From contig JAGBBV010000031.1 in assembly GCA_017938315.1 (NCBI GenBank), positions 61,226 to 125,225 on the forward strand: DNA of 64,000 bases, in the 5' to 3' direction. The notes under the pieces are model-generated. The model was not told where the DNA came from. It worked only from the letters and a program-made list of their open reading frames with translations, and did no database searches. This DNA is from Lachnospiraceae bacterium (GTDB lineage: Bacteria; Bacillota; Clostridia; Lachnospirales; Lachnospiraceae). Positions 35,924 through 44,744 of this stretch are shown here, one piece after another. The stretch's first letter is position 1. Each line of letters begins with the position of its first letter. A program made the position numbers and the translations under genes.

Positions 35924-36955
35924 CTATTCCCCGTATGCCTTGATATGATTATTCATAGCCTCGACAATTTCATTATACTTATCAGGTGCAATTCCTTCTT
36001 CTTTCAGTTCGTTTAAAAAGGACTGATATACATTCTCAGCTTCCTGCTTTTCACCTGCCCTTGTGTATGCAATCATCCTATGTAATGCTATCATCTTTCG
36101 TGTATGATAATAGATGTTTTCATTAATAAAGTCTTTCTTTGAGGCATAAGCCTTTAACAATTTTTCACCAAAATCACAAATGCTGAGTGCTTCCTCTTTT
36201 TCATCATAGTACGCATAGTTTTCAGCAAGCATGCGCAAATGCTTTCCTAAAACGCCAAACAAAATCTTTGAACTGTCCGCCATGGCATCTTTCATCTCCT
36301 GAAATCCTTTTTCAAAGAAAACAAGTTCCATTTGAATAGATTCTTTCACGCTGTTAGATGCCAAACTAGGCAACACGTTTATATGTTCTCTGGCATTATC
36401 ATAGTCCTGCCTATGGATATAAATCCATGCAAGTGCATAATGCGCTTTGTCAATCAGCTCGTGGTTACTACTGTATCTGATAACCTGAATACCTTTTCTA
36501 ATTCCATCATCATACAAACGTTCATACTTTTCCGGCTGCCCACTTAAAAATCCGCACAAATCAACATGCATGCTTAAGTTCGCAACCTGTTGTACATATT
36601 CAACCATAATTTCATAGTTGGTAGGATTTTTCGTTGTTTCTTCGGAAAGATACTCGCAAATTCTCAGTGCACTGCCGGAGCCGTCACTTGCATCATTTAA
36701 TTCTTTTACATTTTGCAGGATGCGGCTTGTAATTGCCTCATCATGGCTTAACTGATCATAACCGAATAATGTATCTGTGGTAATTCCAAGAATCTGTGCA
36801 ATAGGAATCACAAGACTAATATCCGGGAGTCCTGCTTCTGATTCCCAACGGCTTACTGCCTGTGGTGTCACCCCTAATAAATTCGCTAATTCTTCCTGTG
36901 TAAAGCCTTTATTTTTTCTATAAACCCTGATATTTGCTCCTAAATGATTGTTCAT
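35924..36955 (-). CDS. XRE regulator with TPR-like C-terminal domain
   Basis: This 343-residue protein has an N-terminal helix-turn-helix at about 8-62 (FTQEELANLLGVTPQAVSRWE), followed by about 270 residues of helical TPR-like repeats. This is the layout of peptide- or protein-sensing XRE regulators. A close relative lies at 47152-48219 with the same architecture and the same promoter motif. The ribosome site is CGGAGG. It could control the GH5 gene downstream of it, but a terminator separates them. Confidence 0.92.
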   Translation of the reverse strand: MNNHLGANIRVYRKNKGFTQEELANLLGVTPQAVSRWESEAGLPDISLVIPIAQILGITTDTLFGYDQLSHDEAITSRILQNVKELNDASDGSGSALRICEYLSEETTKNPTNYEIMVEYVQQVANLSMHVDLCGFLSGQPEKYERLYDDGIRKGIQVIRYSSNHELIDKAHYALAWIYIHRQDYDNAREHINVLPSLASNSVKESIQMELVFFEKGFQEMKDAMADSSKILFGVLGKHLRMLAENYAYYDEKEEALSICDFGEKLLKAYASKKDFINENIYYHTRKMIALHRMIAYTRAGEKQEAENVYQSFLNELKEEGIAPDKYNEIVEAMNNHIKAYGE

Positions 36956-36973
36956 ATTTTTTCCTCCGCTCTC

Positions 36974-37021
36974 TTATCGGTACCGTAAGTTCATTGTACC
37001 TAAGGTAATGAATAAAAACAA
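36974..37021 (-). promoter_or_regulatory. Promoter with TCGGTACCGTAA operator, copy 1
   Basis: On the minus strand TTGTTT (37021-37016), 17 bases, TACAAT (36998-36993). Immediately downstream lies the palindrome CGGTACCG within TTACGGTACCGA. A related half-site, TTACC, lies in the spacer. The same motif occurs in front of the paralogous regulator at 48242. Confidence 0.7.
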
Positions 37022-37054
37022 TCAATGTATATTTGCATAAAAAACAATTTAGGG

Positions 37055-38359
37055 TTAATACAGCCAAATCATTTCATTGTTGATTTCCATTAATAACCAG
37101 TAGTAAGCGGCATCATCCTTCCACAATTCATATCGTCTTATGTAAATATTGAACCCTTCTGTTGTTTGAAGGACTGCCACATCATCCTTGCATTCCCATG
37201 TAACCTCATATCTCAGATCGCCATATTCAATCCAGCCCGTATTATCCTCGCTAAGCTCCATATAAACATACTCATAAGTGCCATCTGATATTTCGTAGGG
37301 AAGATAAGTCATTTCTCCGGATTCCGGATTTACAATTGCATAGCCTATCCAGGGAACATCGGCAAGTGCATATTCATTACAGGAGAGTTCTTCCATATTC
37401 TCCGGCTCAAATATGGGTACATATTCATACTCAGGATATTCTGTAATTTCAGACCAAGTACAATCAACGGCATAAATATCCTGCCAGAAAAACCAAGTAT
37501 TCGTTTCTTCTTCTCCAAAAGTACAGTTATAAAAATGCAATTCAGAATCTGCTGAATTTCCATAATATCCGCCACTGTAGGAACCGGTAAGAATGCAATC
37601 ACGGAACTCAAAATTGCCCACACCTTCAATAAGAAACAGCGTTCCATCGGAGCAATCCCGAAGGGTACTATTGTACACGTAAAGATCCCCTGTCCCTTTT
37701 CCTGTTTCAATCGCATAAACACCGCAACCATATAAATCCATTGCTGAAAGCGTAATATTTTTGCAGCCATAGAAATTTAAAACATTTCCGGAACATGCAC
37801 CGGTTTCCGTATGTCCCATTGTCAGAAATGACAGATTTAAATCGCAGCAATTAAAAAATGTCAAAACGGCTGCATACCTTGGTTCCACCACAATCTCTGT
37901 CTGGGCAAGACTTTCCGCATCTCCCATAATCGTTAAGTCATCCGCATTTTTAATTACAACCTCTACACCATCATAGCAATACTCAAGCTTAACATAGGGA
38001 TGTTCTTCATTCCAATCATAGCCTTTCCACATTTGTACTTCTTGCAAGTATTCACTCATGTTGTAATAACCGGGTTCCACAAAAATTGTTGCTCCCGGTG
38101 CAATTGCTTCCAAAAATTCTTCTGTGCTGCTGACATGGATGACCTCTTCAACCTCCGGAAGTTCTGTATTTTCCTCTTCCTCCGGTGCTTTTTCATTCTC
38201 TGTCGTCTCTTCTTCTATTGTTTCCGATGCCTCAGAAGACTGATTTTCTGTTGCTTCTATGTCCGCAGCCTTAGCCTCTTTTCCACCGCATCCGGTTAAA
38301 AGCAATAAAGAAAGTATCAGTAATATGGTAATATATCTATAACTATTTCTTTTCTTCAT
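37055..38359 (-). CDS. Lipoprotein with right-handed beta-helix
   Basis: This protein has about 434 residues. The lipobox LLLTGC is near residue 24, and an acidic Glu/Thr linker runs to about residue 75. Repeated short strands (ITLSAMDLYGC, LYVYNSTLRDC, FEFRDCILTGS, LHFYNCTFG) form the parallel beta-helix fold of pectate-lyase-like and surface proteins. A C-terminal beta domain of about 100 residues follows. I start at ATG 38359 (MKKRNSYRY), the signal peptide. No catalytic residues are recognisable. It is the last gene of the five-gene run that begins at 42623. Confidence 0.82.
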   Translation of the reverse strand: MKKRNSYRYITILLILSLLLLTGCGGKEAKAADIEATENQSSEASETIEEETTENEKAPEEEENTELPEVEEVIHVSSTEEFLEAIAPGATIFVEPGYYNMSEYLQEVQMWKGYDWNEEHPYVKLEYCYDGVEVVIKNADDLTIMGDAESLAQTEIVVEPRYAAVLTFFNCCDLNLSFLTMGHTETGACSGNVLNFYGCKNITLSAMDLYGCGVYAIETGKGTGDLYVYNSTLRDCSDGTLFLIEGVGNFEFRDCILTGSYSGGYYGNSADSELHFYNCTFGEEETNTWFFWQDIYAVDCTWSEITEYPEYEYVPIFEPENMEELSCNEYALADVPWIGYAIVNPESGEMTYLPYEISDGTYEYVYMELSEDNTGWIEYGDLRYEVTWECKDDVAVLQTTEGFNIYIRRYELWKDDAAYYWLLMEINNEMIWLY

Positions 38360-38384
38360 ATAATTTGTCTCTCCATACATCTGC

Positions 38385-39761
38385 CTATTTTCTAATCGGC
38401 ATGCCATTTTCTCCAACCATATAAATGCCAAAATCCTGTTCCGGACTATCAAAATTATCTAGCAATAAATTATCAGGATTGAGCGGTAATATAAAGTTAT
38501 CGGATGGTATATACGCAGGTGCCACGTTCATCTCTCCCGCTCTGACAAACTGTCCGTCACTGACATCAAACACCACCAGCATCATCTGCCTGTTGTCTGC
38601 ATCGTTTTCTTCACAGAACAAATACAAATAATGTTTACCATCTGCTGTTTTTACATAATACGGATGATAACCGTATGCGTAAAAATCTTCATAATGGTAA
38701 TGTCCGTCCGTATCGGTGTAGATACCGAACTGAGAATAGAAACGCCCTTCCTCATTATATACTCCGGTAACATTTAACTCTTCCAATGTGCCATCTCCAT
38801 CCAAATCCGTGAAGAAGGAGGAATCCAGTGGAAGTCTTACCATATATGCCTCAGGCGCATTCATATACTTCTCCTCAAACAGCTCCGGATGTTCTGCAAA
38901 AGAAATAGTCGCTGTCTGTCCTCCATTACCCGGCTCGGTAATATCCCCATCGCCAAAATAGAATGTGACTCCATTGTAATCCAGTGTCCAGCTGATGCCG
39001 TCCTCCGGTGTGTTCCTAAAATAGTCCTGAAGGACAGTTTCCGGGTAACCCTCGCCGGCCCAAAGATGATTATTCAATTCGCTTGTAACCAAGGATGGGA
39101 TTTGGGTCATATCCTTGATCACATCGGTTAGAAGTAATTGCTGACCGGTTTGGGTGTCATAGTTACTCCCCTGCATTCCTCTGAAATCTTCAATAAATCC
39201 GTAGTCCGCATAAGAGTCTGTTAAATAACTTACCGCCACACTGTCTGCTCTTCTAACCTGCACATCCACGGTCGATATCTGGGTTTCAAAATAGGAATCC
39301 ACATCAAACATTTCCTGTGCAAAGCTTACCATATTATCCGCCTCATCTTCCTGGGAACGGGTTATCATTCCTGCTGTTTCCGACATCATGCGGGCCATCT
39401 CAGGATATGTCTCTTCACCTTCCCAAAAAGTCACGTAATTAAACTTATTTATCATCAGGAATTTCTCAAAGTCATTTACCCCTTCATACCTTGCCTTACG
39501 GGTTTCCTGCAAAGACAGTATCTGGGGTTTTTCTACTATTGGGGATGCGTCTTCTGATTTTTCAACCGCCTCAGTACCTTCCGGCTCTTGTTCTTGCGGC
39601 ATCTCTTCCGGCTCTTTTTCGGTCACGCTCTCTGCAATACTCTCCGTCACTTGCACTTGCGGAGTATATTCTTCTTTCTCAGCCTCCGGAGCCTTAGCAC
39701 CACATGCTGTCAACATCCCTATCATGCATATCAATAACATAGCTGATATTACTTTTTTCAT
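38385..39761 (-). CDS. Lipoprotein with DUF3298/RsiV-like domain
   Basis: This 458-residue protein has signal peptide and lipobox MLTAC (Cys near 20), then a Glu/Pro-rich linker to about residue 80. The centre (NYDTQTGQQLLLTDVIKD, WTLDYNGVTFYFGDGDIT) matches the DUF4163/DUF3298 extracellular domains of RsiV-type proteins, which bind lysozyme in Bacillus. The C-terminus adds a propeller-like domain with DLDGDGTLEEL, a calcium-loop-like sequence. There is no transmembrane helix, so it is not an anti-sigma factor. It shares the run of envelope proteins with its neighbours. Confidence 0.8.
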   Translation of the reverse strand: MKKVISAMLLICMIGMLTACGAKAPEAEKEEYTPQVQVTESIAESVTEKEPEEMPQEQEPEGTEAVEKSEDASPIVEKPQILSLQETRKARYEGVNDFEKFLMINKFNYVTFWEGEETYPEMARMMSETAGMITRSQEDEADNMVSFAQEMFDVDSYFETQISTVDVQVRRADSVAVSYLTDSYADYGFIEDFRGMQGSNYDTQTGQQLLLTDVIKDMTQIPSLVTSELNNHLWAGEGYPETVLQDYFRNTPEDGISWTLDYNGVTFYFGDGDITEPGNGGQTATISFAEHPELFEEKYMNAPEAYMVRLPLDSSFFTDLDGDGTLEELNVTGVYNEEGRFYSQFGIYTDTDGHYHYEDFYAYGYHPYYVKTADGKHYLYLFCEENDADNRQMMLVVFDVSDGQFVRAGEMNVAPAYIPSDNFILPLNPDNLLLDNFDSPEQDFGIYMVGENGMPIRK

Positions 39762-39796
39762 ATGCTTCGTACCTTTCCTTTTTGCTTACTTCCCAC

Positions 39797-40318
39797 TTAT
39801 GCCCATGGGTCCTGCTTCGTAGGAATCCGGATATCTGCGAGACATTGTATCTCGTTAATAAACCATTGGTTTGTAGATGGTTTTCTTCTAAGTCTGACCG
39901 GTCTTGGGGAATCTGCACCACCACTGGTCACATAAAGAGTTGCCCAGTTCTCTTCCTCAAAGGAATAGGGGTTTGCACTCACTGTAATCGTATATGGTTT
40001 GGCAGGCATATAATCATTTTCCGGCGTTGCACCCTTAAAGAAAGAAAATGTCTTATACTGTTTCCCCGACAGGCGCTCCTTAATGAATGCTTTTTCTCTT
40101 TCATTCACATTTTCCGGTCCTTTCAGATAGTCAAGCATTTCCCATGTGGCATTTGCATCATTTTCCAGATTACAAAGTACCGCAATACAAAGCGCCGTTG
40201 TCTTGAATGCGGAATCCAACGAGGCTTCCGGTAGTCCTTTTAATTCTACCACACTTGTAGGTAAAGAAGCAAAAGTAAAGCTTTCTGTTTGGTTTTTATT
40301 TGAATTAAGTAGTGCCAT
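39797..40318 (-). CDS. Conserved protein, DUF6935-like
   Basis: This 173-residue soluble protein has the sequence pattern FFKGATPENDYMPAKPYTIT, then SGGADSPRPVRLRRK, and ends LADIRIPTKQDPWA. I recall these as hallmarks of the DUF6935 family of Firmicutes; the family number is from memory. No signal peptide or membrane segment is seen, unlike its lipoprotein neighbours. It sits between two lipoprotein genes in the same run, with AAAGGAG before the ATG. The function is unknown; in other genomes relatives occur near zinc-ribbon or VWA/TerD-type genes, which I cannot verify here. Confidence 0.82.
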   Translation of the reverse strand: MALLNSNKNQTESFTFASLPTSVVELKGLPEASLDSAFKTTALCIAVLCNLENDANATWEMLDYLKGPENVNEREKAFIKERLSGKQYKTFSFFKGATPENDYMPAKPYTITVSANPYSFEEENWATLYVTSGGADSPRPVRLRRKPSTNQWFINEIQCLADIRIPTKQDPWA

Positions 40319-40355
40319 TTTATAGTCTCCTTTGCGTATTTTTTTATAACATGTA

Positions 40356-41768
40356 TTACTGTCGAACCAGCGGCATGTCTATAACAGAGTCATTGGTAAC
40401 ATACATTGTGTCGCCCTCGATTCTGATTACAAAACCGCCCTCAGAACCGTCCTCATAAAAGAATTCTAAATAGTCACTTCTGAGAAAATCATAGGTAATA
40501 GGAAACTCGTAAAGCTCACCGTCAACGTAACTATACATACCTGTGCCATCTGCTTTAAAGGTAAAGGTTTCCTGATAACCACTTTCCTCATCTACCCATG
40601 TTCCCAAAACTTCTTTGACATAAGGATTACCAGAATCTGTTTCTGAAGTCACTTCCGCTTCTTCCGGTTCTTCAGTCTCTTCGCTTTGGATTACCTGCTT
40701 ATCCAATAGTAGTTCATTGCCAAACCTGTCTATCATCGTCAGCAGGTCTCCGTTAACCGAGATTGTGAAATCTTCTATATCTTCTTCATCATAGGTCAGC
40801 GTCAAAACATCACTGCTTACGGTAAAAGTAAAAGGATACTCAGGTCCACTAATCAGTACGCCCGTACCATCAGCATTGAAAATATATGTATCCTCCCAAT
40901 CGCTGTCTCTCTCAAGCCATGTACCAAGAAGCTCACCGGTGCTAACGTTCACAACCGGTGCTGCAGATTCCCCGTCATTTGCTGTAAAGGGATTTTCGAT
41001 GCCGGAATCTACACCGAAAAGTTCTCCTATAATCCACGCACATTGATCCTGTGTCAATTCATCCATGCCATATGAATACATGTCAAAGCCGAAAAGTGCT
41101 TTTGTTGTAAGGTCTTTGATTTCACCCGTGCCTTCTTCAGCCTTCCAATAGTCCAGGTCATATTCAACACCTACGAAAAGTTCAGTCTGTTCGCCGTAAT
41201 CCATAAATGTGTACTTGGTTTCAATCATAATGACATCATGTCCTTCCCATTTAAAACCAAGGGGTGTGACCACCTGAGAGCAGCCGCTGTTTTCTGCTGC
41301 TGTTTCAGCATCAACTTCACCATCAAAATAGAGCTGTGCAATAATCGGATAAGCAACCGGCTCGTTATTGTATGCGTCACGATGCCAGTGCATCCTGCTG
41401 GTTGCTGAATACTCATTGACTTCGTCATCCACCTCAACTGTCATGACGCTGCCATCTTCTTCATAAATTTGTAACGTACTTTCGCCAAATGCTGCCCCCT
41501 CCGGGCAGAAGATCTCTGATGTATACTTTTCTTCATCATCATTGCCCCAGCCATAATAAACCATAACGCTGGATACATCACTTTTATCTGATTCAACAGT
41601 TTCTGTTGTTTCAGCAGATGTTTCAGAACCGGCAGTTGTCTTATTTTCGGAAGCAACTGTTGTGCTTTCGGAAGAGCCTGCATCTTTCGATGACTTATTA
41701 CCTCCGCAGGCTGTTAAGGAACATACCATCATGCTTGATAAAATAAGTGCTAATACTCTCTTTTTCAT
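40356..41768 (-). CDS. Lipoprotein with two tandem lipocalin-like repeats
   Basis: This 470-residue protein has a lipobox SLTAC (Cys 21) and a Ser/Thr/Glu linker to about residue 65. A unique domain spans about 65-260. Two copies of a roughly 80-residue repeat follow: GTWLERDSDWEDTYIFNADG and GTWVDEESGYQETFTFKADG. These resemble DUF5640-type beta-barrel repeats. The protein should sit on the outer membrane face. It is the second gene of the run controlled from 42744, 18 bases after the DUF4428-like gene. The ligand or partner is unknown. Confidence 0.82.
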   Translation of the reverse strand: MKKRVLALILSSMMVCSLTACGGNKSSKDAGSSESTTVASENKTTAGSETSAETTETVESDKSDVSSVMVYYGWGNDDEEKYTSEIFCPEGAAFGESTLQIYEEDGSVMTVEVDDEVNEYSATSRMHWHRDAYNNEPVAYPIIAQLYFDGEVDAETAAENSGCSQVVTPLGFKWEGHDVIMIETKYTFMDYGEQTELFVGVEYDLDYWKAEEGTGEIKDLTTKALFGFDMYSYGMDELTQDQCAWIIGELFGVDSGIENPFTANDGESAAPVVNVSTGELLGTWLERDSDWEDTYIFNADGTGVLISGPEYPFTFTVSSDVLTLTYDEEDIEDFTISVNGDLLTMIDRFGNELLLDKQVIQSEETEEPEEAEVTSETDSGNPYVKEVLGTWVDEESGYQETFTFKADGTGMYSYVDGELYEFPITYDFLRSDYLEFFYEDGSEGGFVIRIEGDTMYVTNDSVIDMPLVRQ

Positions 41769-41786
41769 TTTTTCATTCTCCTATTA

Positions 41787-42623
41787 CTATTTTTTCAACA
41801 GTTTTCCAAAGAATCCCTGTTTCACTTTTCCTTCTTCAATATCATTTGCCATCTCAATGCCCTGCTTAACAGCTTCCTCCACATTGCCGCCTGTTGCTGC
41901 TGCCTTAAATGCTGCCATCGCAGTATCGCTAATGTTTTTCATCTGCATTTTGTTTTTTCTCGCCTCATCATAAAGACCATGGTTTAACCAATTAATGCGA
42001 TCCTGATTCATTCTCTGTGCAAAATCATAGAAGGCTTCCTCTTCCTCTTTATTTCTGACATCTCCCTGCAGTTTGATTTCACGGATGCAATCATTGTTAT
42101 ATGGAATTACCACTGTGCAGGAAGTAACATTTCCTTCCGTATCTTTACGTTCTTCTACGGTCACATAATTTGCATTCATGTTTGTGACTTCATGCCTTCT
42201 GCTATCTTCAAGTACCGCATTTTCTGCTTCGAACCTATAAGGAATTAAAGTATCAAAGTAAAATACAGGAATGTGTTCATAACGGCTCATTGCGTCCAAA
42301 TTAATCTGAAACGCTCCAATCCTTGTGTTGCAACGGTAATGCACTCTTAAACTTCCCAAATCCCATGTCTTAAAGTTTCTCTCTGCACTCTGGAAACGGT
42401 TCTCTGCATTGTCAAAGCTTGCTTCAAAATCAGCTTCTTCCTGTGCCAATGTTTCCATCATATTTTGTGCTGCGTCTTTCGAAGTGTAATCCATTCTTGC
42501 AAAATAATTTGTTTTTCTTTTGCAGTCATTACAAATAAATTCTTTTGACGCCAATTTGGAACGTTTTAACATTCCTACTTCTGTTTCACAAAAGGTGCAA
42601 GCCTCTTTACTAAAAAGTCCCAT
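41787..42623 (-). CDS. DUF4428-like zinc-ribbon protein
   Basis: This 278-residue protein starts with a zinc ribbon (CTFCETEVG...FICNDCKRK, residues 10-35), as in DUF4428. A soluble middle domain follows, then a C-terminal helix (about 225-278) rich in Ala and charged residues. It is the first gene of the run that continues into three lipoproteins and a DUF6935-like gene. It has its own TATAAT promoter with an upstream LuxR-box candidate at 42721-42744. The start follows GGAAGGAG. The molecular role is unknown. Confidence 0.82.
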   Translation of the reverse strand: MGLFSKEACTFCETEVGMLKRSKLASKEFICNDCKRKTNYFARMDYTSKDAAQNMMETLAQEEADFEASFDNAENRFQSAERNFKTWDLGSLRVHYRCNTRIGAFQINLDAMSRYEHIPVFYFDTLIPYRFEAENAVLEDSRRHEVTNMNANYVTVEERKDTEGNVTSCTVVIPYNNDCIREIKLQGDVRNKEEEEAFYDFAQRMNQDRINWLNHGLYDEARKNKMQMKNISDTAMAAFKAAATGGNVEEAVKQGIEMANDIEEGKVKQGFFGKLLKK

Positions 42624-42696
42624 ACTCTTTTTCTCCTTCCGACAGATATTCCTCTTTTTTGCATTATGTTTCTAAAAACATTTACCACTGTACCTT

Positions 42697-42744
42697 ATTA
42701 TACAAATGTTTTTGTTTTACACCCCCGCCAATCGGCTAGTTTTT
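42697..42744 (-). promoter_or_regulatory. Promoter with GCCRATYGGC box, copy 1
   Basis: On the minus strand the box TAGCCGATTGGCGGGGGT is followed after 18 bases by TATAAT (42702-42697). The box overlaps the -35 position, as for an activator. A second copy with the same layout lies at 43445-43493. Confidence 0.7.
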
Positions 42745-42749
42745 GGCAT

Positions 42750-42775
42750 AAAAACGCCGGTGCATTTGCACCGGC
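42750..42775 (-). terminator. Terminator of LuxR regulator gene
   Basis: GCCGGTGC and GCACCGGC form a perfect 8-base-pair stem followed by GTTTTTATG on the minus strand. Confidence 0.85.
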
Positions 42776-42793
42776 TTAGTTGAAAATATATTT

Positions 42794-43414
42794 TTACTTT
42801 ATGACAATGCCCAAACTCCGTGCTTTGGCAGCAAGTTCTGTCCTGGTTTTAAATCCCGTCTTGTCCAAAAGATTTTGTACATGATATTTTACTGTACTGG
42901 CTGATATGGAAAGTCTCTCTCCAATCTCTGTATTGCTGTCTCCTGTGGTCAGTTCGCGGAGAATGTCCAGTTCCCTCTCTGTAAATTCATGGTTGGTACT
43001 GTTTCCGATTCTAATTAAAGGCGTATTGTCCGGATAAACACTTTCCCCCTCCATAGTTCTGTCCATCACGTCCAAAATCGCATTCTTTTTCCCGTCCTTA
43101 TACCAAAAAGATTCCACGCCGATTTCTCTGGCTCTCTCAAGCCACGAATATTCCGGCATTGATGTTACAATAATTATCTTGATATGGGGAAATGTCTGTT
43201 TTACTTCCGCTGCAGCTTCCAAGCCACTATGTCCAAGTTCTGTCATCACGTCCATCAAAATCAAATCCACTTTTTGATTCCGGCACATGGATAATGCCAG
43301 CCCTGCATTTGCTACCGAACCTACATGCGTATAGTTTTCACTGGAATTAATGAATATTTCAAATAATTGCCTTGGCATTTCCTGGTCTTCAACTACTAAA
43401 ACATGATACGCCAT
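42794..43414 (-). CDS. NarL/LuxR-type response regulator
   Basis: This 206-residue protein has an N-terminal receiver (VLVVEDQ, Asp 55 in LILMDVMTELG, Lys in YKDGK) and a C-terminal LuxR helix-turn-helix (about 142-205, ITGDSNTEIGERLSISASTVKYHVQNLL-like core). It partners the kinase at 43500. An identical box sits before this gene and before the lipoprotein run, with the same -10 spacing, so it probably activates itself and that run. The ribosome site is AAAGGAG. Confidence 0.95.
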   Translation of the reverse strand: MAYHVLVVEDQEMPRQLFEIFINSSENYTHVGSVANAGLALSMCRNQKVDLILMDVMTELGHSGLEAAAEVKQTFPHIKIIIVTSMPEYSWLERAREIGVESFWYKDGKKNAILDVMDRTMEGESVYPDNTPLIRIGNSTNHEFTERELDILRELTTGDSNTEIGERLSISASTVKYHVQNLLDKTGFKTRTELAAKARSLGIVIK

Positions 43415-43444
43415 GAATAGGACTCCTTTCTTTCCGTTAATACC

Positions 43445-43493
43445 ATTTTATCTGTATGTCATATCAGTTACCCCCGCCGATTGGCTAATTTTT
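43445..43493 (-). promoter_or_regulatory. Promoter with GCCRATYGGC box, copy 2
   Basis: On the minus strand TAGCCAATCGGCGGGGGT is followed after 19 bases by TAAAAT (43450-43445), just before the LuxR regulator gene. It differs from copy 1 at two symmetrical positions within the palindrome. Confidence 0.7.
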
Positions 43494-43499
43494 ATTATC

Positions 43500-44741
43500 T
43501 TATACGGGTATTGTTAAAATCATGGAAAACTGTTCCTTGTATTCTATCCTAAACTTACCTTTTCTTGTCTCCAGCATTCTTTGTATATTGGACAGGCCAC
43601 CGCCAAGATTTATATTTCCTTCCGGCATGATTCCATCATTGGAAATCACCACCGTCAGATAATGATTCTCACGGATCATTTCTACGGTTACGTTCTTTGC
43701 ATCTGCATGCTTCACTGCATTTGCAATTGCCTCCCGAAGAGCTGCCACAAACAGTTCTCTTGTTTCTGAAGAAATGTTCTTCGGGAACTCCCCAACAAAG
43801 GACAAATTGATTCCCAGAAGTTTCGCTAATTTATCAATCTCTGAAGTGTCAAGGCTTTCTTTATTTCTTTCTGCATTACTTCCCAGCAAAATGGCATTGT
43901 TTCTCCATAGTGTCAAAGCCCTGCGAAACTCTTCTTCCGATAATAGCGTTTCGGTGGCTGCAGTGGTCAGTAGCATCAAACGGTTCATCTCATCATGAAT
44001 GTAAATCTTTGCATCCAGTATTTCCTGCTTTCGCACTATTTCTTCCATGCTCTGATTATATCTTTTAAGATTTTCATTCATTTTTTGTAGGTCTTTTGTT
44101 TTCTGCTCCAATATTTCATTCTTCTTATAAAGTTCTGTCACATCAGCTGCAATCAATTCATGTATTTTTTTATCATTAAAATCCACCAACGTATGTAAAA
44201 ACAGCTTTATGCTTCCGTCCGGCAAGCTCATACATTCTGAATCGATTGTCCGGTAAAAATTTTCCCCATTCAAAAGTATCTCCCCGGTAAGCAGAAAACA
44301 GAGTTCATCCATATATTGATTGGACAGAATAATTCTTCCGCCATCTTCCCAGTAGCAAAGACCTGCCTGCAATCTGTCAATACTGTCTTTTACTGACATT
44401 TGTGTGATGTGGTCTTCTTTCCATTTTCCAAAAAAAGAGGCCAGACTTATACTGATTGCTGTAATCATCCCGATAAAAAGAAGCCACCATATAACACATA
44501 TATTTCCCGGAAATATTGAAATCTGGGCGTTTCTTCCTCCCTCTTGCCTGTGTGCTATATCCGCTATAACCTGAAGCGTCAAATAAACAGTGAAAAGTAT
44601 GGCTACGGATATACTAATATGTAATTTCTTTTTCATTTGAACTGCGCGCATCGCATTCCATATACCGAGAATGAATACAATAATTACCCATGCGCAGATA
44701 AGTCCCCTAAGTGTGTCGGGCAATTCATAAAACCGGGTCAT
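43500..44741 (-). CDS. Sensor histidine kinase (HisKA_3-like)
   Basis: This 413-residue protein has three membrane segments (about 12-32, 44-62 and 80-102), a PAS-like stretch (about 115-200), a coiled coil, and a phosphoacceptor with YIHDEMNRL (His 249) of the NarX/LiaS type. The ATPase domain has ALREAIANAVKHA (N box) and GGGLSNIQ (G box). It pairs with the LuxR regulator downstream. Its start is 3 bases from the stop of the 773-codon 7TM gene, so the two are cotranslated. Confidence 0.93.
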   Translation of the reverse strand: MTRFYELPDTLRGLICAWVIIVFILGIWNAMRAVQMKKKLHISISVAILFTVYLTLQVIADIAHRQEGGRNAQISIFPGNICVIWWLLFIGMITAISISLASFFGKWKEDHITQMSVKDSIDRLQAGLCYWEDGGRIILSNQYMDELCFLLTGEILLNGENFYRTIDSECMSLPDGSIKLFLHTLVDFNDKKIHELIAADVTELYKKNEILEQKTKDLQKMNENLKRYNQSMEEIVRKQEILDAKIYIHDEMNRLMLLTTAATETLLSEEEFRRALTLWRNNAILLGSNAERNKESLDTSEIDKLAKLLGINLSFVGEFPKNISSETRELFVAALREAIANAVKHADAKNVTVEMIRENHYLTVVISNDGIMPEGNINLGGGLSNIQRMLETRKGKFRIEYKEQFSMILTIPV

Positions 44742-44744
44742 CGC

